A stretch of 64,000 bases of DNA from Rapana venosa (GCA_028751875.1 CM054134.1:41474449-41538448), one strand, 5' to 3'; counted from the first letter of the stretch, positions 9,906 to 21,240 are shown. The notes: generated by a model from the sequence alone, not told the origin. Translations and numbers: made by a program.

Positions 9906-12780
9906 TTTCATGCAAACCTAATGTAACTTGGTCAAGCACACATGTAGCACCACTGCATGACAATCTGCACATGGAGTGTGTTGAGAATGCAAGCAATATG
10001 TATCAAAGTGCTTGTAATGTTTCTGTGGGTGGTGTTAGAGTGGCCCGTGTGAGTGTGTGTGTGGTGTTGTGTCTCACAACACTGAGCACACGAGTGAGAG
10101 ATACAGTCTCCTGTGCGACGTGTGCTTAAAGCCACACCCACACACACGCAGGCGGTGTGCTAGCGATATATGGCAGTGATCATCAGAGCGATCGAACACA
10201 CCACGCATTCTTGTCCTCATAGCGTATCTGCGCATACGGATACACACACCTACACGCGCAACTAGAGCTGAAACACTACTGGGTGCATACACTACTACGA
10301 CAACCACGCGCACGATGCCTCTCTTCTACACACCTGCACTCAGATCTCCTGTCTGTCTGTCCTGTCTTTCTCTTTCCTCTCTCTCTCTATCTCTCTCTCT
10401 CTCTCTCCTCCTCTCATCAATAACAATCATCAATATACTTCTCACTCTCGCATCCACGTGCATACCACTCCACCACCAACTCACATAGTCTAAGTGCATC
10501 AGGTACTACACCAATCCTTATCTCTTCAATACAACAAACTCTTCAAATACAATAATACAATGGCCCCACGTTCGAGCGTCTACATTTTCATCAATCACAT
10601 ACTATGCTCTCCACCAAAGCACGGCTCTGGCTCAGACCTCTTCTCTATATCGCACACCCCATCTCGACTGTATGTACTACATTCGTGTATTACTTTACTG
10701 ACACGAGGTCAGGAGTGCAGTAATGAGACAACCTCCACGAGCGGCGACAGACACACTCAAGGGCGTGTTGGACTGAGGATTGTGTATCTTCACGAAGGTG
10801 AGTTTACAGAGTGTCGACATCTATAGTTCTGGTGCGATGCAGCGCCAACTAAATCATCTCTCTAACATATCTACTACAAGCAAAACTTATATCTCTCCTA
10901 TATCTATCACTAACTCCTCCTCCCCCACATCATCCTCAGCACAGACATGCTGCTCAATCCTGCGGCACGGCGAGAGCGGATGTCAGAGTGGTGAGCCTTC
11001 CCGAGATAAGCCACGCTAGAGGAAGAGTATGTAAATCGAGGCAAGAGACACAGTAACAGCAATATAACAGAGTAGAATAGCAGAGGGGGAGGGTATCTTG
11101 TATGAGGTATGAGCGATGCTGTGGCAATATCAACAGCATCCGTGATATGAGAAGGTCTCACACGTGCGTGAACTCTTTGGGTCAGCGTTAGGGCGGACAC
11201 CATGATGGCTGTAATGGTGGACACCCAGGAGTTAAGATACTTCAGTATCAGACCAAGTCCAATCAGCACAGGCCAAGGGAAGGTGTAGCCACTGGGAAAA
11301 ATTTATGTGTAAGGCCAGACCCGCTTTTTCTCTCTCTAGGCTGTGATGGTTTTCTTGGCAAGGAGAGTTGTTGGTTCCGAATCCCATAAGACACAAATGG
11401 TGGGTTGTTGTGTTGTGAGAAGGGATCTCAGACATTTCGTGACACACAGTAGACATACCTATCTAAGAATGGGCGCACTCTACTCACTCGCTGCTCTCTC
11501 GCATCACGATACCGCGCGAGCGGCATATCGACAGCTACAAGACATGCTCACTCGAGTCCGCACAGCACAAAGATCGCGAAGCGAGTTCAGGTTCTATCTG
11601 CTATAGAGAGTGAGAGCGCTCACAAGTAGACTGACCGCGATGCCTATGTGTTCACAGTGTACATAGTATTCAGTAGCGCACAGTGAGCAGTCTCGTTTGA
11701 GCGCGAGCTGCTTTCAAGAGGAATGGATGATGCGGCATCGAGTCTGAGACGTTACAGACTGTGATTGGGGTTTAACACACTGGACCTGGGACAGCTTCTG
11801 CCTCACTTCTGCAGGACTCACTGAAACAATCATAACACGACTCCTACTTATCTGCTGAGCCTACTAACTGCACTGAGAGTAGATCACAGAGGGAGACGAG
11901 GTATCGTCTGTGCAGTACGCAGGTATCTGATATTCATCGTCACAAATCAACAGTTTCGCTCCATACTGTAAATACTCTACTATGCACAAGACAGGACTCT
12001 AGCGAGAGTACTCAGCATATCGTTTCACAACAACTGTGACATGAGAGGATGGTTCGCATTGTGGGCGTAATATCAGGTCTACATGGGAGGATGGAAGGTG
12101 GGCAGAGAGTAGTTCGAGCTCAGTTCTGAACATCTACAGGTCGACAGAAACATCATAGTTAAAGAGCCAGGAGACAAAATGAGTTGCAAGCCTAATCGTA
12201 TCAAAATTTGCTATAAAAGTTATCAGTCGTGACTCTCAAGAGACATAGTAACTGGGGTTATATTCACAGCTCGGACACGCCGTGTGCGAACTAGTGAGTC
12301 ACGGCACATTCGTACATTTCTAAAAATAACTAAACACTACACATTAAATACAGATATACTGAGACGTCGATGAGATAGTGTGACACGTGCTCGCTTCAAT
12401 CACTAATGAATAATATAGAGAATTCTAAAATATGTATAGGGTGCTGCACGACGCTTGAAACAAGGGCTGGATATATATGCGTCTATTGGGAGGGAAGAAC
12501 AATGAGGGAGTGTGTCGGACGTGAACAACAGACGGGCGGGGCGGTGAGGCACTGTACACGGATTCACAAGACGTCACTAACCGGCGGCGAGATGAGTGGA
12601 CGTATGGCTGTGTTGTGTTATTGTTGACAGCACATGAATAGAGCGAGAGAGTTGTAATATGTTATTTATCATTCGATTTAGTGAGGAGAGGCGATCACAT
12701 AGTGATTGGACACCCAGGTGTGCACGCAGCCGCGGCTATGACACAACATATCTCATATAGGTTGTGTAATAGTTTTTGTG
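9906..12780. other. Gene-free stretch of anomalous composition
   Basis: No gene, RNA or dispersed repeat is recognised in about 2.9 kb. A (CT)n tract lies at 10372-10412 and the next 200 nt are G-poor. From about 11.4 to 12.7 kb the sequence is rich in short words such as gagagt, cacag and tcg and has none of the repeat families seen elsewhere. Low-quality or unpolished sequence is one explanation. Confidence 0.5.
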
Positions 12781-13140
12781 ATTGAAAAAATTAAATATAG
12801 TGTGATATAAGGGGGTATTGGGGGTGATTATTAGTGGTGGGAGGTATGTTGTATGAGTGATGATTGTATTCTTAGAGTGTTAGATAAGGGGATTGTTTTT
12901 TGAAGAGTTTGGTGTATGTAATGGGTTGGCATAGGGATGTGTCTGGTTGGGTATTTTGTTGTAAGTTGAGGGTAAAGGATAGTAAGTTACATTTGTGTCA
13001 GATTGAGGTGGTGGAATTTTTGTTTTTGATGGTTATATAGATAGGTTTGGAGTTTGAATGGTATATTCGATTATATTGATAAAATGTGGGTGACATGTAG
13101 ATTATAAAGAGTAGGTGAGGAGGTAGTGATGGTATTAAAA
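12781..13140. other. Tract almost devoid of C on the plus strand
   Basis: I count 7 C in 360 nt (about 2%), with G, T and A in ordinary mixed order rather than a short repeat. C content recovers through 13141-13480. No reading frame of note. Confidence 0.8.
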
Positions 13141-14015
13141 TTTAGATGAGGAGCTGGGGGGATGGTATGGTGATGAAGGTATCACTGTTTTCATATTATT
13201 GAGTAAGAGTATATGGATAAGAATTACACGGAGTGAAATTTATAAATGCTGATCTGGGCATGAGCTGTGTTTTAAGAATAATTTATTATCATGCCGGTGG
13301 TGGGAGGTAAGCACTATTAGTTGGGTTGAACTAGTGAAGAGTTATGGCTAAATGAATGCTTAATGGAAAATACAATGAAAATTGTATGTTGACATGTGGA
13401 ATATTCGGATTTTGTGGTTTTAGGGTCTGAAGTGGTGCATTGTGTAAATAAAAGTGTATGGTCACAGCAAGAATGAGTGTCGAGACCTCAGGAAGAAATC
13501 CAGGGCTTAGTCGTAATAAGAGTGGGGTTTATCAGGTGTCCGATTGCAGAGCAACCTCTACAAATAAAATGGCTTACAAAGTAAAACCAGATTTTTATAA
13601 ATCGGCATAAGTGTTTATGCAGCTCAGTGACCGGTACATCATATGTGTTTCTGTTCATTTTTAAAAATGCAAACTGATAGTGGTGGGGGGGTGGGGTGGG
13701 GGGTGGGGCTCTGTGAAGCACACAGTAGGTTTTTAAGAGTGATGGTTTCAAACACCCATAAAATAAATATAAGGTGTCACTATCACAGTTTGTAATGATT
13801 AAAAGAAACAGGGTTGCGTAATGCTTAAAAACTGGATTTGATTGTTGAATTTCTAACTATGGAGGGCTCATGGCATGTTTTTGTTTTTTTACAGACCAAG
13901 AAAATAAAGCTTTAAAATCGGCAAACAGTTTATACACATATCATAACGAAAATCTATTTTACACCACCCATACCAACATTCTTCACATTTAGCCGTTTGA
14001 ACTTAATTTCATCAC
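13141..14015. other. Gene-free stretch
   Basis: A G-rich patch lies at 13680-13710. No gene or known repeat recognised. Confidence 0.5.
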
Positions 14016-14096
14016 TCTGTGTGTGTGGTTGTGTGTGTGTTGTGTGTGTGTGTGTGTGGTGTGTGTGTGTGTTGTGTGTGTGGTGTGTGTGTGTGT

Positions 14097-14131
<35 letters not shown>

Positions 14132-14134
14132 TGT
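14016..14134. repeat. Interrupted (GT)n array
   Basis: GT dinucleotides broken by TGTTG and GGTGT variants. Frames across it are repeat artefacts. Confidence 0.9.
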
Positions 14135-14911
14135 GATATTTTCATCGCTGCCTTACTTTAGTGTCAAATCGATTCATGGCTCCCTTTTTGAACTGTTTAA
14201 TCACAAAAGAGCAGCTTTGGGATGTACTGCTCTTATTGACTTTGAGGCACACAAACAAATAACATTAAAATAAACTTGAAAGCAGACAGATCTTGACACG
14301 TCCTGTTGTATGGATATTGAACGATTGAATTTTAAAAATATGTTTCTTTCTAAGTTTGGCGGTTATATTTTTGAATATGCTACATCGTTATGTTATGTAT
14401 CTTTGAAACACTCTATCAAATAACTGTTGCGTAGATTTGTTTTTAGCTCATGCTGAGTAATAGTATTTTGCAAAAACTTTTTACACCTAAGTTTGAAGTC
14501 TATTCATATAGCCGACATAAAGGAAACGTTAAATGTACATGACTGTTGTTATTATTGCAGAAGAGGAATCTAAACAGATGTGGCCGCTTTGTTTTGTGTG
14601 GTATGAAGGAACATGTTGACGATTATCAAACGGAAGTTTTCACTCACAAAAATGGTTTCACTGCAGAGACATACTCAACTTCTTAGGTCTCCTTTTATAT
14701 AATACTTCTTAATTATCGAAAATTAACATACACTTTTCCACAAAAATCATTCTGCCATATATATCATATGTGTGATTCTCTTTTTTTTTAAATTAAAAAA
14801 AAAAATAGATAAAGGAAACGTAGAGTGATATCAACAAGCTTCATATAAAGAGCATAATTACAACAATAATGAGTAGTGTGTACAGGGAAAGGAGAAAAGG
14901 ATCAATACCTC
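14135..14911. other. Gene-free AT-rich stretch
   Basis: No gene, repeat family or RNA recognised. Confidence 0.5.
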
Positions 14912-15445
14912 ATGTGTGTGCGTGCGTGCGTGAGTGCATGCGTGTGTACACACACAGACGCGTGTATGCGTGCGTGCATGCATGCGTGCTGGTGCGTTTG
15001 TTTTCATGTATTTGCTTTCTTTTTTTGTAATTGTACAGCCTCCATTTTTTAGCATGATTGTATGCTCATGCTTCTCCGTGTCTATCAGTGTCTAATCAGT
15101 TTTCTTCACACATGTGCGGTGTGTGGATTTATGCTTCCTTATAGGCTTCTAGCCTGTGCCTATAGGCTTCCTAAGAGTGACTGCATGCGCGGATGTGCGC
15201 GTGTGCGTACGCGCCTGTGTGTGTCCATGTGTGTGTCCATGCGCGTGTACACTCGTAGGGGTACTCACGCGAAGTTGTGTGTGTGTGTGTGTATGCGTGC
15301 GTGCGTGTGTGTGTGTGCGCGCGTGTGTGTGTCTGTGTGTGTCTGTGTGTGTGCGCGCGTGTGTGTGTCTGTGTGTGTCTGTGTGTCTGTGAGAACGCGC
15401 ACGTACGTATGTGCTTGCGGGTATGCGTACGTACGCGTGTAAATA
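14912..15445. repeat. GT/GC-rich compound microsatellite
   Basis: Two arrays, 14912-15000 (GTGC, GCAT units) and 15198-15445 (GT, GTGC, GTCT units), separated by ordinary sequence. The second contains a duplicated segment of alternating GT, GTCT and GCGC. It faces an AC-rich array at 15545-15945. Confidence 0.85.
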
Positions 15446-15511
15446 TTGTATGCATGTGAACACAACATTGTTAAAACGAAACAGCACATTTTTGGATACA
15501 AACGAATGAAT

Positions 15512-15656
15512 ACATGAGCAAGCAAGCAAGCAAGCAAGCAAGCGCACACACACACAACACACACACACACACACAACATACAAAAATCAAAACACACACA
15601 CACAAAACCATATAATTTATTTTATATATTATATAATATATAAAATATACACACCA

Positions 15657-15687
<31 letters not shown>

Positions 15688-15734
15688 CACAACATACACA
15701 CACAAGCAAGCAAGCGCGCCCCACACCCACACAC

Positions 15735-15768
<34 letters not shown>

Positions 15769-15945
15769 CACAACATACACACACATACACACCACACACC
15801 ACACACAACATATATATTATATATATATATATTATATATTTACACACACACACAACACACACCACCACACAAAACCCACACACACACACACCACACACAC
15901 ACACTTTACACAAAACACACACACACACACATACACACCCCACTT
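15512..15945. repeat. CAAG and AC compound microsatellite with AT islands
   Basis: A (CAAG)n run at 15515-15541 leads into (AC)n with two AT-rich islands near 15613-15648 and 15809-15840. A second short CAAG run at 15702-15714 again sits beside GCGC, so the CAAG-GC-AC unit is repeated. Confidence 0.85.
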
Positions 15946-16464
15946 ACTTAAACCATGCATGTGCAGGCACCTGCTAGCATTTAAGGACTACCTTTTGTTA
16001 TTCAAAGTTTTGCGGGATGAACACCTCATGCTATTTTCCCTCACTGGATGTGTATAATATGTATAAAAGCTACCCCCAGAAAGTCACAGACAATGACTAT
16101 AAACAAATAACAGACATTTTCAGCATATGCAAATGGCTACTATGTTCACAAATGTAGCAATCATAGGTCAAAGTTATGTGTAACTGCTGAGTGTGACCCT
16201 TATTAGATCATGATTATGGGCAGATCTACATGTCACAATAAATAAACTCTAGTTACGGTCATAACAAAAAATTATTCAGAAAACGTGGTTCTTAGCAAAT
16301 GCATATTTAAAATGTCCATTTCTCCTGATTCCACAGAAAGGAGATTCGGAGTGTTCAGATACTTCCAACCCCATTTGTTTAGGGAGACTTAACTCAACCT
16401 CTCCCTTAGCATCTAAAGGATTGTTGGGGCACTGTACTTTATTTTTCAGGCAGTATTGTATTGT
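15946..16464. other. Gene-free stretch
   Basis: No gene or repeat recognised. Confidence 0.5.
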
Positions 16465-16572
16465 ATACCACTTTAAAGTCACCGCAGATTTCTCTGCATG
16501 AATTCGGGAGGCTCTCCCCGGGGAGAGCGCGTCGCCACAAGAGCAGCGCCACCCATTATTTTATTCTTTTCC
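16465..16572 (+). repeat. Family C element fragment
   Basis: Reads accactttaaagtcaccg, cagatttctctgc, the complementary pair gctctccccggggagagc, and gcgccaccc, then tcctgtctgc. It is a cleaner copy of the block at 940-1035. Confidence 0.75.
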
Positions 16573-16645
16573 TGTCTGCATACTTATAAATGCTCTCGGG
16601 GGTGATCTCCCTTGGATATAGTCAGGGCGAAATTTTGCTGCGTAA

Positions 16646-17254
16646 ATTTTGTGTTTAAATTGCCAAATAAACCAGCACCATGCCAGTTGTCCGTTACCAA
16701 CAACGCTGGAAGTGACGCTAGGTGCCCTGCTGCAACAACACTGCATCACCTCATGGAAGGTCTGTGGAGAAGGCGAGCAAACGATTGTTGTGCTTCGACT
16801 GAAGGCTGGCTCAAGTGATGGGAACATGGCGGGTCAACAAACACCTGTGTACTTCTGCAGAAAGCCGCCCAGTCAGACCAACAGGGACCGACGAAGGACA
16901 GAGGAGAGGAGACAGGCAGAGGAGAGGAGGCAGGTAGAGGAGAGGAGACAGACAGAGGAAAGGCAAGAAGACAAGGCAAGTGCATTGTTCCCATTCGAAG
17001 AAACTTCGCCAAGTTTGTTTATGCCAACACCCCCCATCACCCAGTCTATCTCACAGTCACACACCAACACCCCAGCCTCTCCAAACCACATGCCTTCGCA
17101 ATCGCTGCTTCCCACACATGATTATCGCTGTGCGTCAGGTGCTGTCACAGGTTGGAAGCTGACACAGTGGTCTGAACAACAAGGTGGAATTGACCTGGTT
17201 GAGGTGCCTGTACTGACATTACGATGGAGGGGGAAGGACTGTGACGATATCTAG
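16646..17254 (+). other. Unrecognised 200-codon open frame
   Basis: The frame is open from a TAA at 16643 to TAG at 17252 and has no convincing start; the first ATG in frame is about 60 codons in. It reads a Cys-rich opening (CLNCQINQ), SWKVCGEGEQTIVVLRL, PVYFCRKPPSQ, then a charged repeat with three to four copies of an RRQ-EER unit, then a Pro/Ser/Thr-rich tail and a Trp-containing end. It follows a family C fragment directly. The layout resembles accessory open frames that travel with mollusc retroelements, but I do not recognise a domain. A host exon is the alternative. Confidence 0.3.
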
Positions 17255-17659
17255 ATCAGATTCGGGATGCAGGCTACAGTGGAGATACTATAAAAGAACT
17301 ATGTGGGTGGGGCTGAAAACAGATCCCTGCAGAGAAATCTCAGGGACGTTTCTAGAAACAAAGACTTTCTTAATGTGTATACCTTGATGAAATACCTGAT
17401 ACTATCATTTGTGAAAGTGAAGATTGATTTTTCAGTTTATCTGAACAGATGACACTTACAACCCTGCTGATTACTTTTGGTTTGCAAAAAAGAACACCAG
17501 GCAACTGACTCAGGAGTAAAAAGACATTTATTCCAAGCTGCAGCTGTGGACACCTGCGGGTGACAGAATCAAAGACAGAATTAGTGCTGGACTGGATGTT
17601 TTACATGTTATGATGGATGTTATCAGATTTTTTCTGGGTTAAAGTGACTGTGGTTGTCT
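17255..17659. other. Gene-free stretch
   Basis: No gene or repeat recognised. Confidence 0.5.
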
Positions 17660-17865
17660 GTATATGTGCGTGTGTGAGTGTGTGTGCATGCGCACCCTCT
17701 TGTGCGTGCGTGGGGCGCGTGTGTGTATGTGTGTGTTGTGTATGTTCGTGCGTGTGTGTGGGTGCGTGCGTGTGTTTGTGCGTGCGTGTGTGCGTGTTCG
17801 TGCGTTGTGTTTTGTTGTGCGTGTGTGTGGGGGCGTGTGTGCATGCATATGTGTGTGCATAATGT

Positions 17866-17899
<34 letters not shown>

Positions 17900-17922
17900 A
17901 GAGAGAGAGAGAGAGCAAAACA
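17660..17922. repeat. GT/GC array followed by (GA)n
   Basis: 17660-17860 is GT-rich with GTGC units; 17864-17919 is (GA)n. Apparent frames across both are artefacts. Confidence 0.9.
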
Positions 17923-18305
17923 GGAGGTTAGGCATATTGTTGAGTTAGGTTTTTTACGTGTTGGAAAGAGCATGAGTTACCGGATCAATCGGAATGTAGG
18001 GAAGGAAGCCCTGTCACAGACTCGATGTTTAAATGATGTTTGTGGTTGTTGTTACCCTCCCCCCCTTTCCCCTTTACCCAATGGGCGAAAGTGTTAGGCA
18101 CCAATTCATCTGAATCGTAATGTAAAACACTTCACCATGTCGTGGAATCCATGCCATGTCGACCATTTGGGCTGTAGAAATGATACATCTGTATTTCTGA
18201 AAATACGTGTTTTGTGCCCAGTCCCCTTCCCACTGTCCCCTTGTAAATGGGCTTTAACAGCTTATTACAATAAAATATTGTCATTGTCATTGTCATACTT
18301 ATAAA

Positions 18306-18545
18306 TGGTATGGGCATGTCACAAGATCCAAAGGACTTGCAAAGACAGTTTTACAAGGCACTGTCCAAGGAGGAAGAAGAAGAGGCAGACCAAGGAAGAG
18401 CTGGGAGGATAACATCAGCGAATGGACAGGCCTAGAACTCAACAAAACCCTGAGAAAGGCAGAACAGAGAGAGGAATGGAGGGAACTGGTTGTTGAGTCT
18501 TTGATGGTGCCCCCACGGTCGTCAGACTACGGGACAGATAGATAG
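18306..18545 (+). mobile_element. RTE-type LINE C-terminus, open frame
   Basis: Eighty codons are open from TGG at 18306 to TAG at 18543. They read WYGHVTRSKGLAKTVLQG, RRRGRPRKSWEDNISEWTGL, then EEWRELV, and end just before a (GATA)-like run. This is the characteristic RTE/BovB-type C-terminal segment (GHV-R, then GRP-K-W-D-I, then W-LV). Everything upstream is missing, so it is a strongly 5'-truncated insertion. A (TGTCAT)n patch precedes it at 18274-18296. Related but decayed sequence lies at 32118-32335. Confidence 0.75.
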
Positions 18546-18554
18546 ATACTTATA

Positions 18555-18592
18555 GTATATGTATTTGGTTCTCTATCAGAGTGGCTTTTTTC
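18555..18592 (+). repeat. Family C element fragment
   Basis: Reads gtatttggttctctatcaga then gtggctttttt, matching the middle of the family C copy at 940-1240. It runs straight into a family B copy. Confidence 0.55.
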
Positions 18593-18599
18593 AGTGTAT

Positions 18600-18845
18600 G
18601 GCGCGCAAGTTGAACCTTCGGATCAGACTATAAACCGAGGCCACCGAGGCCCCGTGTGCGAACGCACGCAGAACATCTTGCGCACACGTTAAATCCTGTT
18701 CCGCTTTTCGTAAGAGTAGGCCATTGTGTGCCGGTGGGAACAGATGACATAATTTACAAAACCGCATACACACGGGGACTGGATGTAAAAAAAAAGCACA
18801 TGAATGCTTACTCCATTATCCTCGATATAAAAGGATAAATAAATT
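18600..18845 (+). mobile_element. Family B SINE, head truncated
   Basis: Blocks in order: ttcggatcagactataaacc, ccccgtgtgcgaacg, gttaaatcctgttcc, taggccattgtgtgccgg, ccgcatacacacggggact, gcacatgaatgctta, attatcctcgatataaaagg. It ends in an (AATAAAT)-like tail. The tRNA-like head is missing. Confidence 0.75.
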
Positions 18846-19195
18846 TAAAAAATTTAAAAACCTGGCAGAACCCACCCTTCTCCAGGTAGCAGGATACATA
18901 TTGGGTGTGCTCATACCCTCCACATAATTATGCTCACTTGTGTATACAGATTTTAGCTACGTTAGCCTTTCGCCAAGGTTTCTTTTAATTGTGAATACAA
19001 CAAGCTTGGCATCTCTGCATATCCGCAAAGATGGTGAGATGCTATTCTTTGGACCTTCCTACTTTGGGCCATGGAGCTGTCAGGATTTAGCTCGGTCAGA
19101 ATTCTGAATCCATTTCTGACCTGACAAGTAATGGACAAGTTGTCCAAGCAGAAATCACGTCAGACCGTCTGGGCTGTATGTGGCAAAGCTGGCCA
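18846..19195. other. Gene-free stretch
   Basis: No gene or repeat recognised. Confidence 0.5.
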
Positions 19196-19377
19196 CCATT
19201 TTATTTATTTATTTATTCATTCATTAATTCATTTCGAGGATAATGGAATAAGCACTCATGTGCTTTTTTTACATCTAGACCCCGTGTGTATGCAGTTTTG
19301 TAAATGTTGTCATCCGTTCCCACCCGTACACATGGCCTACTCTTCCGAAAAAAAATTTTTCTTCCCCCCCTTTTTTG
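19196..19377 (-). mobile_element. Family B SINE, cut by scaffold gap
   Basis: In plus-strand order: a tttatttattt tail, cgaggataatggaataagca, ctcatgtgctttttt, accccgtgtgtatgcag, gttgtcatccgttcccaccc, cctactcttccgaaa. It stops at the N gap. Confidence 0.75.
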
Positions 19378-19877
19378 NNNNNNNNNNNNNNNNNNNNNNN
19401 NNNNNNNNNNNNNNNNNNNNNNNNNNNNNNNNNNNNNNNNNNNNNNNNNNNNNNNNNNNNNNNNNNNNNNNNNNNNNNNNNNNNNNNNNNNNNNNNNNNN
19501 NNNNNNNNNNNNNNNNNNNNNNNNNNNNNNNNNNNNNNNNNNNNNNNNNNNNNNNNNNNNNNNNNNNNNNNNNNNNNNNNNNNNNNNNNNNNNNNNNNNN
19601 NNNNNNNNNNNNNNNNNNNNNNNNNNNNNNNNNNNNNNNNNNNNNNNNNNNNNNNNNNNNNNNNNNNNNNNNNNNNNNNNNNNNNNNNNNNNNNNNNNNN
19701 NNNNNNNNNNNNNNNNNNNNNNNNNNNNNNNNNNNNNNNNNNNNNNNNNNNNNNNNNNNNNNNNNNNNNNNNNNNNNNNNNNNNNNNNNNNNNNNNNNNN
19801 NNNNNNNNNNNNNNNNNNNNNNNNNNNNNNNNNNNNNNNNNNNNNNNNNNNNNNNNNNNNNNNNNNNNNNNNNNNNN
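19378..19877. other. Scaffold gap, 500 N
   Basis: Exactly 500 N, which looks like a placeholder length. It is flanked by a cut SINE on the left and a CR1 3' end on the right. Confidence 0.99.
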
Positions 19878-20040
19878 CGTGCGTGTGCGTGCGTAGTGCG
19901 CGCGCATGGATTTGAAATCTGTTGCTCATTATGTTTAAAGAGAGTTGCATGCCTGTAAATGATTGAGTGCAAGCGCTTCGATTTGTTTGTTTTTTGCAAG
20001 ATTCAGCGCTATATAAATTCCATATATTATTATTATTATT
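19878..20040 (+). mobile_element. CR1/L2-type LINE 3' end
   Basis: Ends with caagcgcttcgatttgttt, ttcagcgctatataaattcc and (ATT)n, as at 21240. Its upstream part is lost in the gap. Confidence 0.7.
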
Positions 20041-20803
20041 AATATGAAACAGGAGGGGAAAATCTTCGGTTTGAAATAAATGTCTTCAGGCTGGATTTAA
20101 AAGTGTCATAACTAGGCTTCTGGCGAAGAGAGAGAGGGAGCTCATTCCAGGTCGATGGACCCGAAATAGCGAAAGAGCGGCGGGCAATGGTGGATTGGTT
20201 GAATCTATGTATTCGTAGGCGCAAGGTATCTGCAGCAGAGTGGAGGGAACGTGAAGAAGTGTACAGGTTAAGACATTCACAGAGGTAGGAGGGTGCGGTA
20301 TTGTGGAGACAGTTGTAACAGAGGGTACTGATCTTATAATCTACTCTCTGTGGCACAGGCAGCCAGTGGAGAGATCGCAAGAGAGGGGTAATGTGCTCAG
20401 ATTTTTTCTTTGTGAGAACTAGTCGAGCTGCGGAGTTTCGTATACATTGAAGGGAGTTGGTAGATGATGCTGGAAGACCTCACAAAAGAGAATTGTAATA
20501 GTCCAGACGTGACAAAATGAGAGAAGTGACAAGTTTGAATGTTGCATCGGTGGACAGGTACTTTCGAATGGCACTAATACACCGTACTTGATAGTAGCAT
20601 GACTGGCAGGTCTGGGTGATGAATTTTTGCATAGAGAGTGTTTTGTCGATAACAACACCTAGATACTTCACAGCAGTGGATAGAGGGACTGATGTATTGC
20701 CGAGTTCTATTGAAGTTGTTGTAATGGAAGAGAGTTTGTGTTTGGTCCCTACGAGCATGGCTTCGGTTTTATTTGCATTTAGCTGTAATTTGTTCTGTGT
20801 CAT
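20039..20803 (-). pseudogene. CR1/L2-type LINE RT C-terminal part, one in-frame stop
   Basis: A single minus-strand frame covers 255 codons and is broken by one TGA (plus positions 20480-20482). Before it: LQLNANKTEAMLVGTKHKL, VKYLGVVIDKTLSM, LVTSLILSRLDYYNSLL, the thumb region after the RT active site. After it: NSAARLVLTKKKSEH, LLRSLHWLPVPQRVDYK, CLHNTAPSYL, FAISGPSTWNELPLSLR, FKSSLKTFI. The LHWLPV and W-LP-LR motifs are typical of CR1/L2 C-termini. It is 5'-truncated, lacks its own 3' tail, and meets opposite-strand CR1 pieces at both ends. Confidence 0.85.
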
Positions 20804-20817
20804 CCATATTCATACCG

Positions 20818-21038
20818 AGATTCAACCAATCCACTGTTGGCCGTCCCTCTTTCTCTGTTTCTGGTCCAGTGATTTGGAATGACATCCCTCTCTCCCTTCT
20901 CCAAAAGCCTACTTATGTCACTTTTAAATCCAGCCTCAAGACATATTTATTCCAAATCTGATTGTCCCCCTCTTGTTTCATCTCAAATCTATCCCTGCCT
21001 AAAACAGCCCAAATCCCATCACCCTGCCAAAGTGTATA

Positions 21039-21085
<47 letters not shown>

Positions 21086-21240
21086 TGTGTGTTTGTGTGT
21101 GTGCACGTGTATGTACATTTGAATTTGTTAACTCTGTTAATTGTTATTGGTTGTATGTATGGGTGTGTTAAATGCAAGCCCTTTGATTTCTTTTTGCATG
21201 ATATAGCGCTATATAAATTCCATTTATTATTATTATTACT
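20818..21240 (+). mobile_element. CR1/L2-type LINE C-terminus and 3' tail
   Basis: The frame 20818-20961 reads RFNQSTVGRPSFSVSGP, WNDIPLSLLQKPTYVTF and SLKTYLF before TGA, a diverged copy of the last part of the opposite-strand element. A (GT)n array sits in the 3' UTR at 21036-21095, and the element ends with atagcgctatataaattcc and (ATT)n at 21240. Confidence 0.8.

Noticed and set aside
10910..11269. Minus-strand frame with NSWVSTITAIMVSALTL, reminiscent of GPCR TM3
   Set aside because: The similarity is limited to a short hydrophobic stretch, the DRY-like motif is absent, and it lies in a block of doubtful sequence quality.
15062..15943. Long Cys/Val, His/Thr and Arg-rich open frames on both strands
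   Set aside because: They are translations of GT/AC microsatellites. The same happens at 1405-1865, 14019-14145, 17600-17973, 21417-22331, 40595-41045, 51384-51756 and 52187-52886.
19131..19999. Open frames crossing the N gap
   Set aside because: They consist mostly of unknown residues from the 500-N gap and have no meaning.
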